From contig NZ_JACHHW010000001.1 of the NCBI RefSeq assembly GCF_014202945.1, positions 496,001 to 560,000 of the forward strand: a DNA stretch of 64,000 bases. The letters are read 5' to 3'. The notes beneath the pieces were generated by a model. It saw only the letters and a list, made by a program, of their open reading frames with translations, searched no databases and was not told the DNA's origin. This DNA comes from Zhongshania antarctica (GTDB lineage Bacteria > Pseudomonadota > Gammaproteobacteria > Pseudomonadales > Spongiibacteraceae). This document shows positions 18,104 to 27,205 of this stretch, piece after piece. A program made the translations under genes and the position numbers. How positions within the stretch are numbered: position 1 is the stretch's first letter; each line of letters starts with the position of its first letter.

Positions 18104-19462
18104 ATGAACAGCCCGAGCATTGATCAAGCAGACTTTCCACGACGTCCAAATCGCAGCCTTTCCCACATCCCTGGCACGAGCGGGCTTCCTGTCTTTGGCC
18201 AGACCTTTAGCTTTTTGCGCAATTACAAAGCCTTGACTGAACTGCGCTTCAAAAAATACGGAAAAATTTCCCGAGGCAATACCCTCTTCCAGCACAGCCT
18301 TACCTTACTTGGACCTGAGGCAAATGAAATTGTACTCAAAAACAGCGAAGCGCAATTTTCCAGCATGCTGGCATGGAACCCGCTGCTTGACCGCTTATTT
18401 CCAAATGGCTTAATGCTTAAAGATGCCGAAGCGCATCGCTATGATCGCAAAATTCTTCAGGGCGCCTTCAAAAAAAGCGCCATTGAAGGCTATTTAGACA
18501 CTATGAACCCCCAGCTTGAACGCGGCTTAGCCGCGTGGCCAAAAGGCCAAGAATTTCATTTCCAGCACACCGTAAAGCAATTACTACTGGAAGTAGCGGC
18601 CGAAGTTTTTCTCGGCGTTGAAATGGGGCCCGAGGCCAGCGGCGTCAATCAGGCGTTTGTCGATACCATGTTGGCGTCAATGGCGGTGGTGAAACTCCCG
18701 ATACCCGGCACCCTTTGGCACCGAGGTCTGCGTGGCCGACAACACCTAGAAGATTTTGTAATGGCGCACATCGACACCAAGCGCCGCGAGCAGGGCCGCG
18801 ATATTTTTTCCCAGATATGTCATGCCACGGATGAAGACGGCAATCATTTTTCCGATGAAGCGGTTCGCGACCATATTATCTTTTTACTATTTGCGGCTCA
18901 CGACACCACAACAAGTACGCTTTGCTCAATCATTTTCGCCTTGGCTAAAAATCCCGAGTGGCAACAGCGACTTCGGGAGGAGTACAAGGCCGTTGGCAAG
19001 ACCCAGTTAGAATACGACGACTTAGGCCAACTGGAGGACAGCAAACTGGTCTTCAAAGAAGCCCTGCGCATGTATCCGCCAGTCCCCGCCATTCCGCGGC
19101 GCACCCTAAAAGACATGGAGCTTTTCGGTTACCAGATACCCAAAAACACAGCAGTAGCGATATCGCCGCTCTTCACCCATTACATGGAAGAATATTGGAG
19201 CGAACCTACCAAGTTTGATCCAGAGCGATTTTCTAAAGCGCGCGCCGAAGACAAGAAGCACTTTTTCCAATGGGTGCCCTTCGGCGGTGGCGCCCATAAA
19301 TGCCTGGGCTTAAATTTTGCCGAAGTGCAAACCAAGCTTTTCCTTTTCCACCTGCTGACCCGTTACCAAATACAGGTAAAAGAGGGCTACGACATGCCGC
19401 GCAGCTGGGTGCCCCTCATCTTCCCCGCAGACGGTTTGCCGGTGACATTTAAACCCTTATAA
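18104..19462 (+). CDS. Cytochrome P450 (CYP120/CYP26-like class)
   Basis: 452 residues from the ATG at 18104, with GAGGA six bases upstream. The I-helix is AAHDTTT at 264-270. The K-helix is E319-x-x-R322 in KEALRMYPPVP. The heme loop is WVPFGGGAHKCLG (390-402), so the ligand is Cys400. The long N-terminal Pro-rich start and VPFGGGxHxCLG loop resemble CYP120A1 and the animal CYP26/CYP51-like group, which act on isoprenoids such as retinoids. It is in a different P450 clan from the 9.4 kb enzyme, so the two are not duplicates. It ends in a hairpin terminator and is followed by a thioesterase-like gene. Confidence 0.9.
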   Translation: MNSPSIDQADFPRRPNRSLSHIPGTSGLPVFGQTFSFLRNYKALTELRFKKYGKISRGNTLFQHSLTLLGPEANEIVLKNSEAQFSSMLAWNPLLDRLFPNGLMLKDAEAHRYDRKILQGAFKKSAIEGYLDTMNPQLERGLAAWPKGQEFHFQHTVKQLLLEVAAEVFLGVEMGPEASGVNQAFVDTMLASMAVVKLPIPGTLWHRGLRGRQHLEDFVMAHIDTKRREQGRDIFSQICHATDEDGNHFSDEAVRDHIIFLLFAAHDTTTSTLCSIIFALAKNPEWQQRLREEYKAVGKTQLEYDDLGQLEDSKLVFKEALRMYPPVPAIPRRTLKDMELFGYQIPKNTAVAISPLFTHYMEEYWSEPTKFDPERFSKARAEDKKHFFQWVPFGGGAHKCLGLNFAEVQTKLFLFHLLTRYQIQVKEGYDMPRSWVPLIFPADGLPVTFKPL

Positions 19463-19486
19463 CGCCTACTCACTATCAAACTAATC

Positions 19487-19515
19487 GCGGCGTCCGGCAA
19501 CGGCCGCCGCTTTTT
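19487..19515 (+). terminator. Rho-independent terminator after P450
   Basis: Stem GCGGCG at 19487-19492 pairs with CGCCGC at 19505-19510 around a 12-base loop, followed by TTTTT. It lies 25 bases after the P450 stop and separates it from the thioesterase-like gene. Confidence 0.75.
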
Positions 19516-19543
19516 ATTGCCCTACACTATTGGACACCACCCC

Positions 19544-19987
19544 ATGACAAACACCTTCTTTCCGCACTGTGATGAATCTCACTGGCAAACTATGCCAATG
19601 GTGGCCGGACGTTCTTTCGACGCCAAAATGGGCGCGTTTGAATTTCGTAAAGTTTCCACGAGTAATGCGCAGGCGCGATTCATCACGAATGAAGACTGTC
19701 GAAATATTCAGCACGGCTTGCACGGTGGCTTCCTCGCGGCCTGCGCCGAGCAAGCGTTCTACCTACCCTTATACACAAACCGCTGCGTTGCCCTCGGCCG
19801 CGTTGTTACCATTGATTTCAATATGCAGTTTCTCCAGGGCGGCGAGATTGGCAAAGACATCATAGCCGATATTGAACTACTGAAAGAAACAGGACGAATG
19901 GGCTTTATCCGGGGCACGCTTAGTCAAGGTGGCCACTGTTTATGTAGTTTCAATGCTACGCTCCGCAAACTGCCACCCCAGGCATAA
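19544..19987 (+). CDS. Thioesterase-superfamily protein (PaaI/4HBT hotdog type)
   Basis: 147 residues from the ATG at 19544; the frame is open from a TTG at 19517 but that start lies right after the terminator. The pattern 'QHGLHGGFLAACAEQAF', with a small-residue helix after HGG, is the hotdog active-site helix, and later strands (VVTIDFNMQFLQGGEIG, ADIELLKETGRMGFIRG) fit PaaI-type acyl-CoA thioesterases. It would hydrolyse an acyl-CoA or aryl-CoA to relieve CoA trapping in catabolism. It lies between a P450 and a convergent TonB receptor. No clear ribosome site was seen, so the start is uncertain. Confidence 0.72.
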   Translation: MTNTFFPHCDESHWQTMPMVAGRSFDAKMGAFEFRKVSTSNAQARFITNEDCRNIQHGLHGGFLAACAEQAFYLPLYTNRCVALGRVVTIDFNMQFLQGGEIGKDIIADIELLKETGRMGFIRGTLSQGGHCLCSFNATLRKLPPQA

Positions 19988-20010
19988 AAAAGCCCAGCGA
20001 ATGCTGGGCT
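19985..20010 (-). terminator. Terminator for the TonB receptor gene (minus strand)
   Basis: AGCCCAGC at 19991-19998 pairs with GCTGGGCT at 20003-20010 around GAAT; on the minus strand a run of six T's follows (plus-strand A's at 19985-19990). It also overlaps the end of the convergent thioesterase gene, so it may serve both. Confidence 0.85.
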
Positions 20011-20031
20011 AAATCACAAAGACGGCAATAT

Positions 20032-22404
20032 TTAAAAGCGCAACACACCCTCTACCGCAACACTGCGCGGCGCATCGGTTGCCGCAAAGTGAGCACCAAC
20101 AAATAATGGAACATCATTGCCGCTTGAGCGTGTCATTTCATTCGTTAAGTTCTTGGCAATCAGCGCGACTTCCCAACCCTTGGCAAAGTTCAGCAGTGAT
20201 AGGCGACCATTGATTTTGTAGTAGGCTTCCTGCAAATCAGACTCGTCGCGATCTTGGGTGTAAAAGTATTCATCGCTGTAATTTAGGTCCAGCTGCACAC
20301 GCAATTCCATAGCATCGCCAATAGGCTGAATATACTGGCTGGTTAAACTCGCCGACACCTCAGGCGCATAATCCGTCCCCGCGCCAGACAGATCCTGACG
20401 ACAATCGGGATTACCGGCCCGGTAGGCCGCATCGGTTTGCTCCGCATTACACGGCCCATCGACAAACGAGGTGAAGTAGGAATCCAGCCAAGCCATTGAC
20501 GCACCCACGGTTATGCGCTCGCTCAATGCCCAGCGCAAATCAGCCTCAACACCTTGCGTAATAGATTCAGCCGCATTGCCAGCCACATAGCCTGTTAATG
20601 TAAAGTTACTGACTTGGCGATCCATAAATTCAGTATAGAATACGGCCGCATTAAATGTCGCCGCACCATCGAGTAAGGTGGTTTTTATGCCCAACTCAAA
20701 AGTGTCGGCTTCTTCATCTTCATAGGTAAATGCATCTTGGCTGGCCGTGGTATCGCTGGCATTAAAGCCACCGTCTTTAAAGCCTTTGGCATAACGAAAA
20801 TAGGTCATTACGTCTTCGACGGCATACCATTGCAGATTAAACGCCGGTGAGACATTAGCCACTTTGCGCGCATTGCTAATATTGTGATTTTCCGAATTAT
20901 TTAACGCGCCAGCAATAATCGCATACAGCGGATTTACGGTGCGCTCTTTAGAACGAAACTCGGCAACATCTAAATATTTTTTCGCCACTTTTTCGTCCTG
21001 CCCCCAACGAAGACCGAAGGTCGCGCTGAGCGTCTCGGTGATATTCCATGTCGCTTGCCCAAATACCGCCACGCTGTCGGTGGTCTGATCAAATTCGGTA
21101 TAGGTCGCCAACTGGGTTGGCAACGACAAGCTTAGCCCCGGAATCGGCAATGTACTTGGTATACCCAGCGCGGCAAAATCCAAGTTAAGCCATAGTGTAC
21201 TGTTTAGTTCTTGGGTGTGCGCGTAAACACCGGCGATAAAGTCGATACGCTCGCCAGCGCTACCAGCAATCCGAAATTCCTGACTCAGCTGGGTGAAATC
21301 CTCAGTATTTTCAGTGCCGATAAATTCCAGATCAGTAAAATCAGCATCTAAATTAAAGGTAAAATCAAACTGTGAATAACCGGTAATACTCGTCAGAGTA
21401 AGCGTATCTGACACCTCATAGTCTAAAGTCAGTACCGCAGCATCACTGTTATTTTGAGTCATCGCTGGCTGCCAAGCAAACTGCCTGTCAGATTTTCGAC
21501 GATCAAGCTGGCCATCCTCACGAGGATCAATTTCATCCTCCAAATTAAATGACAGCAGGGGCAGGGGTAATGAAATAGGTAGGTCAATTGGCAAGGCAAT
21601 ATTGGATTGGTACAGGTTAAACGTACCGGTATTATCCGTAAGCTGAAAGCTAGTGCCCGTTAAACCAAAATCAGATCGCTCCATCTTAAGATTCACATCT
21701 AATTTGTCACTCGCGTCCCAGCGCAATGCTAAACGCAAGGATTCATCGGCGCGCTGCGCTTCATTGCGATCAAGAATAAAATTCTCGACATAACCTTCTT
21801 CATCAAGCCGCTTGTACGCCGCACGAGCAGAAAAGCTATCCCCCATGGGAATATTCAATACGGCAGTCACTTCATTCGCACCGAGCTCGGAATTGTGCTG
21901 ATAGCTCAGTTCACCGCTAAGCTCCTCAGTCGGGCGGCTAGTAGTAATATTCACTGCGCCAGCGATGGTGTTTTTCCCAAATAGTGTACCCTGCGGCCCT
22001 TTCAGTACTTCAACTAGAGCAATATCAAGAAAAGGCGCTTGAAATTGTTGGCCTCGTCCTGCGTAGATACCATCAATAAACATACCTACCGATTGCTCAA
22101 AGCCGCGGTTATCACCCGAGCCAACGCCACGGATGTACACTGCGTTACCCTGCCCGGTTACCGCCATTTTAAAATTAGGCACATAAGCAGCAAGCTCCTC
22201 AATACGCTGAAGCCCCGCATCACGTATTTTAGCACCGTCAACTGCCGCAACCGCAATCGGCACGTCCTGTAAGCTCTGTTGCTGCTTTTGGGCCGTAACA
22301 ATCACCTCTTCGAGCTGTGTGCGGTATTTTTCTTCAGCGGCGAATCCGGCAGCGGGGATCACCATCAGCGCCAATGCGCTACCCCATAGTTTGCTGTTCA
22401 GCAT
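20032..22404 (-). CDS. TonB-dependent receptor (substrate unassigned)
   Basis: 790 residues from the ATG at 22404, where a Sec signal peptide starts (MLNSKLWGSALALMVIPAAG) and an AGGA lies just upstream. The TonB box region is LEEVIVTAQK (about residues 30-40). The plug domain contains 'VEVLKGPQGTLFGKNTIAGA', the fingerprint of the OMR family, and the barrel ends ...GVLRF with a terminal Phe. TonB receptors import scarce or bulky substrates across the outer membrane using energy from TonB-ExbBD. Receptors with this AQK start recur in clusters for hydrophobic or carbohydrate substrates in aerobic degraders. The neighbouring epimerase, DUF1214 and sulfotransferase genes share its strand. Confidence 0.9.
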   Translation of the reverse strand: MLNSKLWGSALALMVIPAAGFAAEEKYRTQLEEVIVTAQKQQQSLQDVPIAVAAVDGAKIRDAGLQRIEELAAYVPNFKMAVTGQGNAVYIRGVGSGDNRGFEQSVGMFIDGIYAGRGQQFQAPFLDIALVEVLKGPQGTLFGKNTIAGAVNITTSRPTEELSGELSYQHNSELGANEVTAVLNIPMGDSFSARAAYKRLDEEGYVENFILDRNEAQRADESLRLALRWDASDKLDVNLKMERSDFGLTGTSFQLTDNTGTFNLYQSNIALPIDLPISLPLPLLSFNLEDEIDPREDGQLDRRKSDRQFAWQPAMTQNNSDAAVLTLDYEVSDTLTLTSITGYSQFDFTFNLDADFTDLEFIGTENTEDFTQLSQEFRIAGSAGERIDFIAGVYAHTQELNSTLWLNLDFAALGIPSTLPIPGLSLSLPTQLATYTEFDQTTDSVAVFGQATWNITETLSATFGLRWGQDEKVAKKYLDVAEFRSKERTVNPLYAIIAGALNNSENHNISNARKVANVSPAFNLQWYAVEDVMTYFRYAKGFKDGGFNASDTTASQDAFTYEDEEADTFELGIKTTLLDGAATFNAAVFYTEFMDRQVSNFTLTGYVAGNAAESITQGVEADLRWALSERITVGASMAWLDSYFTSFVDGPCNAEQTDAAYRAGNPDCRQDLSGAGTDYAPEVSASLTSQYIQPIGDAMELRVQLDLNYSDEYFYTQDRDESDLQEAYYKINGRLSLLNFAKGWEVALIAKNLTNEMTRSSGNDVPLFVGAHFAATDAPRSVAVEGVLRF

Positions 22405-22699
22405 AGTCCTTCCCGTATCGGTATTATTGAGCAAGATAGTGTCACAATGTCTCACAGGAGGATTGTTTAGCAATGTCAGCTGTGTCGCCAAGCGACATTC
22501 CAGCGAACGACAAAACGTGTCCGCCACTTAAATCCCCGCACCTATGACACGCCAACACAAAAAGATGCTTTAAGAGAAGGGTAATAATACTTAGGAAGTT
22601 AATCACGTAGACCCAGTTATCTAAAGCCGCCTAAGGATAGCCGCCCATCACGACAACTATCTCTACACCACGATAAAACCTCGTGAATCCGGCATGCCT

Positions 22700-23599
22700 C
22701 TATGGCGTAACAATATTTTTAATTAAGGCTTTGATCTGATGACGATCATAGCCAAGTACCGCCATATCCTCAGCCGCTGGCTCATAGCTCACCGTAGCTC
22801 CGGCGCCTGCAAACATAATGACATTAGGGAACATAGGATGATCGTCTTCTCTAACCTCAAGTTCTAGCGGATTTCCCACTGCCTCGAACCACAACTCAAG
22901 ATACTCTTTCCAGCTATAATTTTCATCGCCAAGCAGATAGGCCTTGCCCGACTCACCATGATTCAAGGCATTGAGCGCGGCCTGAGCAAGGGAGTGGGCG
23001 CTGATATGGTTGGTGCCGCCTTTAGGTGCGAAAACAGGCAAGCCCGGAATATTGCCCCTCGCGTACTGTTCCAAGGCGCTGATATAAGGCACATCCATAC
23101 TGGGGATATTACCGAGGACAAACGGCGCATTTAAGCTACAAATCGAGAACTGTTCATTACTCAGCGCGCGGACGGCCACATCAGTATTATCGCGCGAGGT
23201 GACATAGGGGCAAACGCCGATCTGCTGTGGCGCAACTTGCGGGTAAAAAGTCCCCACCATCACTGCCCTGCTAAACCCTGCGTCCCGAGCCGCGACAAAG
23301 AAACGGGGTACTGCCTCATCATTTACCTTCGTGTAAAAGTCCTGGGGGGAAACAGAGCTGTCTTGGGGAATATTACGAATATCCGCCGCGGCTGAGAATA
23401 CCAGCCAATCGAAGCCGTTCAGGCGGCCATCAGAAAAATCGTCATTGATGTAGTCGCCTTGGAGAAACGGCATATCAGCCAGCCCCGGCACTGTCGTCGG
23501 CTTGCGGGACATCAGCGTTACCGCATGACCGTTTTCTTGCAAGTAAAGTGCAATCTCGCCGCCGATTAAGCCCGTACCGCCTACCACTAATACCTTCAT
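22700..23599 (-). CDS. NAD(P)-dependent epimerase/dehydrogenase-like (extended SDR)
   Basis: 299 residues. The Rossmann start is VLVVGGTGLIGGEIALYL (residues 3-20), the extended-SDR pattern GGxGxxG. A typical catalytic YxxxK is not obvious, and the MVGTFYPQVAP stretch suggests an isoflavone-reductase-like or NmrA-like member instead. It probably reduces or isomerises a ketone or alcohol, or senses NADP. It is the last gene of an operon with the DUF1214 protein (51-base gap) and the sulfotransferase. AGGA precedes the ATG. Confidence 0.8.
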   Translation of the reverse strand: MKVLVVGGTGLIGGEIALYLQENGHAVTLMSRKPTTVPGLADMPFLQGDYINDDFSDGRLNGFDWLVFSAAADIRNIPQDSSVSPQDFYTKVNDEAVPRFFVAARDAGFSRAVMVGTFYPQVAPQQIGVCPYVTSRDNTDVAVRALSNEQFSICSLNAPFVLGNIPSMDVPYISALEQYARGNIPGLPVFAPKGGTNHISAHSLAQAALNALNHGESGKAYLLGDENYSWKEYLELWFEAVGNPLELEVREDDHPMFPNVIMFAGAGATVSYEPAAEDMAVLGYDRHQIKALIKNIVTP

Positions 23600-23650
23600 G
23601 ATTTATTCCTGTGTTAAAACTAAATTATTCGGTTTCTCGATCATCCGACT

Positions 23651-25045
23651 TTAAAACGCGCGAAAGCGCCGCTGAACATGCCGTTGGCGCAATGTCACTT
23701 GCTGTTGTCGCTGCGCCTGACTAACAACAGGCGTCGATTCCGGTAAGTACTCACGAACTTTGTCAAAAGCCACTTTTTGCACGGTAAGGCTAGGCCACTG
23801 CTCAGGCTTAGGCATCTCGCTATAAGCCCAGCGCGGCGCAAGAAAACCTTCGTGGTGGCCGCTGGTATCCAACCAGTTTGGCACCCCAGGGTCGCTGTGC
23901 GCTACCACCAAACGGATGACGCCGTCCGCATCTGCTGTCATTTGATGGCCGTTTAAACTGCTGATACGGTTGGCGTAATCTATAGATTCACCCCACAGAT
24001 TACTCAACTGAAAGCCGATATAGTTGGGCGGCAACTGAATTCGATTCTCAATAATTAGCGCCTCCCCCTCTTCCAATTCAAAAACCCCGCCCGCGTAGAG
24101 ATTGGTGCTCATACCGCCGCCTGTCGCGCCGGACGCGACATTGATGTTATTGAATGCATTGCGTTTAAACGCCACTCCCGGAATCGAACCGGGGCGCTCG
24201 CCATAAGTGCCCATTGGAATAGCCCAGAAGGCATTCCAAAAATGCACCTGATTGCGCACCAATTGCCCAAGCTCGCGCAGCTGTGCTGCGGCGCTTTCTG
24301 CCGAATACGCTGGCGGCGCCGCGACCACTGCTAAAGGCGTAATTTCAAAATGAATAGCCTCCTCATATTCCCAGTCGTTAAATAGCTGACGTCCGCTTAC
24401 GTAGTTGGCGTAACGCTCTGGGCCAAGTTCAGGCTTTGTGGGATGGGGCCTGTCGACGATTTTCAAGGTGGAAATAAAATTGCCGACATAATCAGCCGGT
24501 TTCTCCGGCGCCAGTAAAATATCAAAACTGCCGTCGGCATTGACCGCTATGCACGAGGAGTCAAGACGCCCGGTCTGGGCCTTCATTCCCGGCCGCAATT
24601 CACTCAGCTCACCGGAATCCCCCGCTAGGCCACCGGCAGTGGCTTCAAAAATAAGATAGTGAGGTGCCTTGCGCACGCCCGCCGCGGACTCACCGCCACG
24701 CCAATGCTGCGAGTCGCCCATTTCGCCGTGAATCCGATAGCTTGCGCGGCCGTCGATAGGCGTGAAAAAATAAATGCCATCGGCGTTATCGATAGTGCCG
24801 CGATTAATCGCACTCAAGGCATTGCGAAATTGCGGGCGCTGGGGATCGCTGTGAAATGCGCGCTCTACCGCACTGTGCATATAGCCCATTAGGTAGCGGT
24901 AACCCTCGGCCAAATTGCGATCACTTGTCGGCGGCGGCATGAGATCGGGATTGTCGATGGCCTCACGGGCTTGCTGTAAAGACCCAATCATCTCATCCCA
25001 AGCCGTGCGCAAGGCTTGCTGCGCTGTCTTTGCATCCATGGTCAT
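23651..25045 (-). CDS. DUF1214 domain protein
   Basis: 464 residues, no signal peptide visible. The C-terminal 130 residues carry the DUF1214 pattern: 'EALIIENRIQLPPNYIGFQL', then SNLWGESIDYANRISSLNG, 'DGVIRLVVAHSDPGVPNWLD' and 'GFLAPRW'. The N-terminal half (MTMDAKTAQQALRTAWDEM, DRNLAEGYRYLMGYM) has the TEAEGYRYL-like start seen in long DUF1214 proteins. Function is unknown. It is transcribed between the sulfotransferase and the epimerase, and two smaller family members occur at 7.9-9.0 kb, so this family is tied to the hydrophobic-substrate region. The start has AGGAGA; GTG/ATG choices within three codons make no difference. Confidence 0.78.
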   Translation of the reverse strand: MTMDAKTAQQALRTAWDEMIGSLQQAREAIDNPDLMPPPTSDRNLAEGYRYLMGYMHSAVERAFHSDPQRPQFRNALSAINRGTIDNADGIYFFTPIDGRASYRIHGEMGDSQHWRGGESAAGVRKAPHYLIFEATAGGLAGDSGELSELRPGMKAQTGRLDSSCIAVNADGSFDILLAPEKPADYVGNFISTLKIVDRPHPTKPELGPERYANYVSGRQLFNDWEYEEAIHFEITPLAVVAAPPAYSAESAAAQLRELGQLVRNQVHFWNAFWAIPMGTYGERPGSIPGVAFKRNAFNNINVASGATGGGMSTNLYAGGVFELEEGEALIIENRIQLPPNYIGFQLSNLWGESIDYANRISSLNGHQMTADADGVIRLVVAHSDPGVPNWLDTSGHHEGFLAPRWAYSEMPKPEQWPSLTVQKVAFDKVREYLPESTPVVSQAQRQQQVTLRQRHVQRRFRAF

Positions 25046-25088
25046 TTAATATTCTCCTGTTCAGTTTTCAGAACAACAAAAAAACGCG

Positions 25089-26225
25089 TCATTGCGTGGC
25101 CTGCGGCCACGCGAAGTCATCAAAAAACACCGCTAGCTCTTTCTCGATACGCTCTGGCGACAATTCATAGTCGTCTATGCTGTAGGCAAACCGGGTACTG
25201 TGACTGCGTTCTTTATCTTCTTGCGCAAGTAAATAACGATCAAATTCTGGCGATACCGTCATATTGAATGCCTCGTAGACCTGCAACACCGTAGCTCGTG
25301 GTTGCCTTGTAAGCTGACGATAATCGACCACAATTTGCGGGGTATTAGGGTGGCGCGCCAATACCTGACGCGGATGCTGAAAGGTCTCGAAAGACACTTC
25401 AGTCAAGGCTCGCAACGACGCGTCATAATCCTCCCGCCGCCAGCCCTTGGCTCTCCAGCTGACTTCTACCAATTTCAGTACACTCGGTATGCACTCACGA
25501 GGATCGCGCACCACTACCGCGATACGGGCATCAGGAAAGGTCTCAATCAAGGATTCAACCCAGCCACTCATTACAGGGTTTTTACTGAGATGAATACCAC
25601 TACCGCCATTGAGCAATAATTGGCGTTTAACGCACTCACGATAGTGACGCAACCAACGACGACGCTTTTTCACCGGCATTTCGTCAACATGGAAAAGATC
25701 AATCACGTCCATCATCGGCACATCCAAGGCCCACTGCTGGGTAAGAAATGCGCCGCGCATAACGAATTGGTCCTCCTCTGAGTTCCACAAACTCATATCG
25801 TGAATGTGACGATATTTGCCAAAGGTTTTTTCATCCCAGGCCATTAGCCGCTTTTTAATCGGACCACCAAACACATGTTGATCGACCCAGCCGAGACCGC
25901 GAATGACCTTTTTCTGGAGCAGTGAGGGAAAGAAGGTCTCCCAGTAAAGAAAGTAACTGAAGGTTTCGCCATCCGCGGCTAATAGACGATGAATCAAGGT
26001 GGAGCCACTGCGCGCATGCCCCACCACAAATACCGGCTGGCGAATCTTTTGGCGCCACAAGCCCGGAAAAAAAAGGTAATCCAATACAAAACAAAGACTG
26101 TGAATAAGGGTTATCAGCGGCACTAAAAAGACAAGCCGGAATAACATGCGTCGGCGCCCACGCCAAACCTTCAGCGACCACACATGGCGTAGCACCCGCC
26201 AGTAATATTCAATATCAAAGTACAT
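25089..26225 (-). CDS. Sulfotransferase-family protein
   Basis: 378 residues. The PAPS 5'-phosphosulfate-binding loop is GHARSGSTLIHR at 69-80, and the 3'-phosphate-binding stretch is VVVRDPRECIPS (the RDPRE motif). Hydrophobic residues 30-55 may anchor it. Enzymes of this fold move a sulfuryl group from PAPS to an alcohol or phenol, or use the fold for other acceptors. It leads an operon with DUF1214 and epimerase genes, close to two TonB receptors. A sulfated or to-be-sulfated hydrophobic substrate such as a sterol is a possible inference. The start has no clear ribosome site. A TetR regulator is divergent, 256 bases away. Confidence 0.82.
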   Translation of the reverse strand: MYFDIEYYWRVLRHVWSLKVWRGRRRMLFRLVFLVPLITLIHSLCFVLDYLFFPGLWRQKIRQPVFVVGHARSGSTLIHRLLAADGETFSYFLYWETFFPSLLQKKVIRGLGWVDQHVFGGPIKKRLMAWDEKTFGKYRHIHDMSLWNSEEDQFVMRGAFLTQQWALDVPMMDVIDLFHVDEMPVKKRRRWLRHYRECVKRQLLLNGGSGIHLSKNPVMSGWVESLIETFPDARIAVVVRDPRECIPSVLKLVEVSWRAKGWRREDYDASLRALTEVSFETFQHPRQVLARHPNTPQIVVDYRQLTRQPRATVLQVYEAFNMTVSPEFDRYLLAQEDKERSHSTRFAYSIDDYELSPERIEKELAVFFDDFAWPQATQ

Positions 26226-26249
26226 AATAAAGGGTCCGTTAAATTGAGC

Positions 26250-26261
26250 AGTCAGCTGACT
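26250..26261. promoter_or_regulatory. Perfect 12-base palindrome AGTCAGCTGACT upstream of sulfotransferase operon
   Basis: A perfect palindrome 25 bases upstream of the sulfotransferase start and in the divergent region with the TetR gene. The position fits an operator for the adjacent TetR, but it is short and could be chance. Confidence 0.3.
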
Positions 26262-26481
26262 CTACGTCCCTGCAAGGACTGCAACAACTCGCGTTTATGC
26301 CCATTCACTTCAATCACAAACCCCTGATATACGGGAGCTTCAAGCTCTTTCAACGTGCAAATAAGAAACTACTCACGTTTACGCTTTCTGTTAAACCGGC
26401 AACAGCTACCCCGAATGCAGGGCGCAAAGTAGCCCCGATTTGCTACAGTTGGGGGGTTCATATACACAATGGGTTTCGACA

Positions 26482-27141
26482 ATGAAGAAATTACCACCAG
26501 AACCCCGTCGTCGGCCGAGTCAGAGCCGCTCAAAAGTATTGGTAGACGCCATTATCCAAGCCTGCAAACAGGTATTGGCCGACGAGGGCGAAGAGCGCCT
26601 CACAACCAACCGCATCGCCGAAGTTGCCGGAGTGACCATTGGCTCCCTTTACCAATACTTCCCAAATAAAGAGGCCATACTCGCGAATCTGCTCAGCGAA
26701 GAATTTGCTGCGGCAAGTGACCAAGTCTGCCGAGAAGTGACGCCCCGGGTTGCCGCACAGATTGGGATTTCCCTGCGCGCCACCATCCACGAGCTCATTC
26801 ACGTCACCGCAGAATTACATCTGCGCTACCTACGACTACACGGCAGCTTTTATCGGGAGTATCACGATTTTTTTGATTTTCACGGCAAGGTCAACAAACA
26901 CATGACCGAGGTTTTCCACCAACCGTCATGGCAAGATTGGTTGCCTGATCTATTAAAAAAATACAAAAGCGAAATTATCGTTAGCGATCTCGATCAGGCC
27001 GCGTTTATAAGCGCGAATATCATTGAAGGCTTAATAAGCACAGCGCTAAAGGACAGGCCCGAGTGGCTTGAGAATGAGGTTTATCTCGACAATATTGAAA
27101 CTGCCGTGATGAATTTTTTACAGGGCTGTAGCGGGGAATAG
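26482..27141 (+). CDS. TetR-family transcriptional regulator
   Basis: 219 residues from the ATG at 26482; the frame is open from a TTG at 26440 and neither start has a strong ribosome site. The N-terminal helix-turn-helix is 'RLTTNRIAEVAGVTIGSLYQ' followed by YFPNKEAILANLL, the standard TetR/AcrR form. The C-terminal domain is unassigned and likely binds a small hydrophobic ligand. It is divergent from the sulfotransferase operon and convergent with the next TonB receptor, so repression of the former, relieved by the substrate, is the likely role. Confidence 0.87.
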   Translation: MKKLPPEPRRRPSQSRSKVLVDAIIQACKQVLADEGEERLTTNRIAEVAGVTIGSLYQYFPNKEAILANLLSEEFAAASDQVCREVTPRVAAQIGISLRATIHELIHVTAELHLRYLRLHGSFYREYHDFFDFHGKVNKHMTEVFHQPSWQDWLPDLLKKYKSEIIVSDLDQAAFISANIIEGLISTALKDRPEWLENEVYLDNIETAVMNFLQGCSGE

Positions 27142-27161
27142 TGTATACGGGGAACTATAAA

Positions 27162-27186
27162 CGCTGAGCAATCGGATTGCCCAGCG
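27162..27186. terminator. Probable hairpin between convergent TetR and TonB receptor genes
   Basis: CGCTGAGCAAT at 27162-27172 pairs with ATTGCCCAGCG at 27176-27186 with one imperfect pair around CGG. It lies between the two gene ends. The T-tract on either strand is weak, so this is a probable rather than certain terminator. Confidence 0.45.
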
Positions 27187-27205
27187 TCATTTATCAATTA
27201 AAATT

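Noticed and set aside
25855-26181. Minus-strand frame of 108 codons
   Set aside because: It is an alternative frame inside the sulfotransferase gene.
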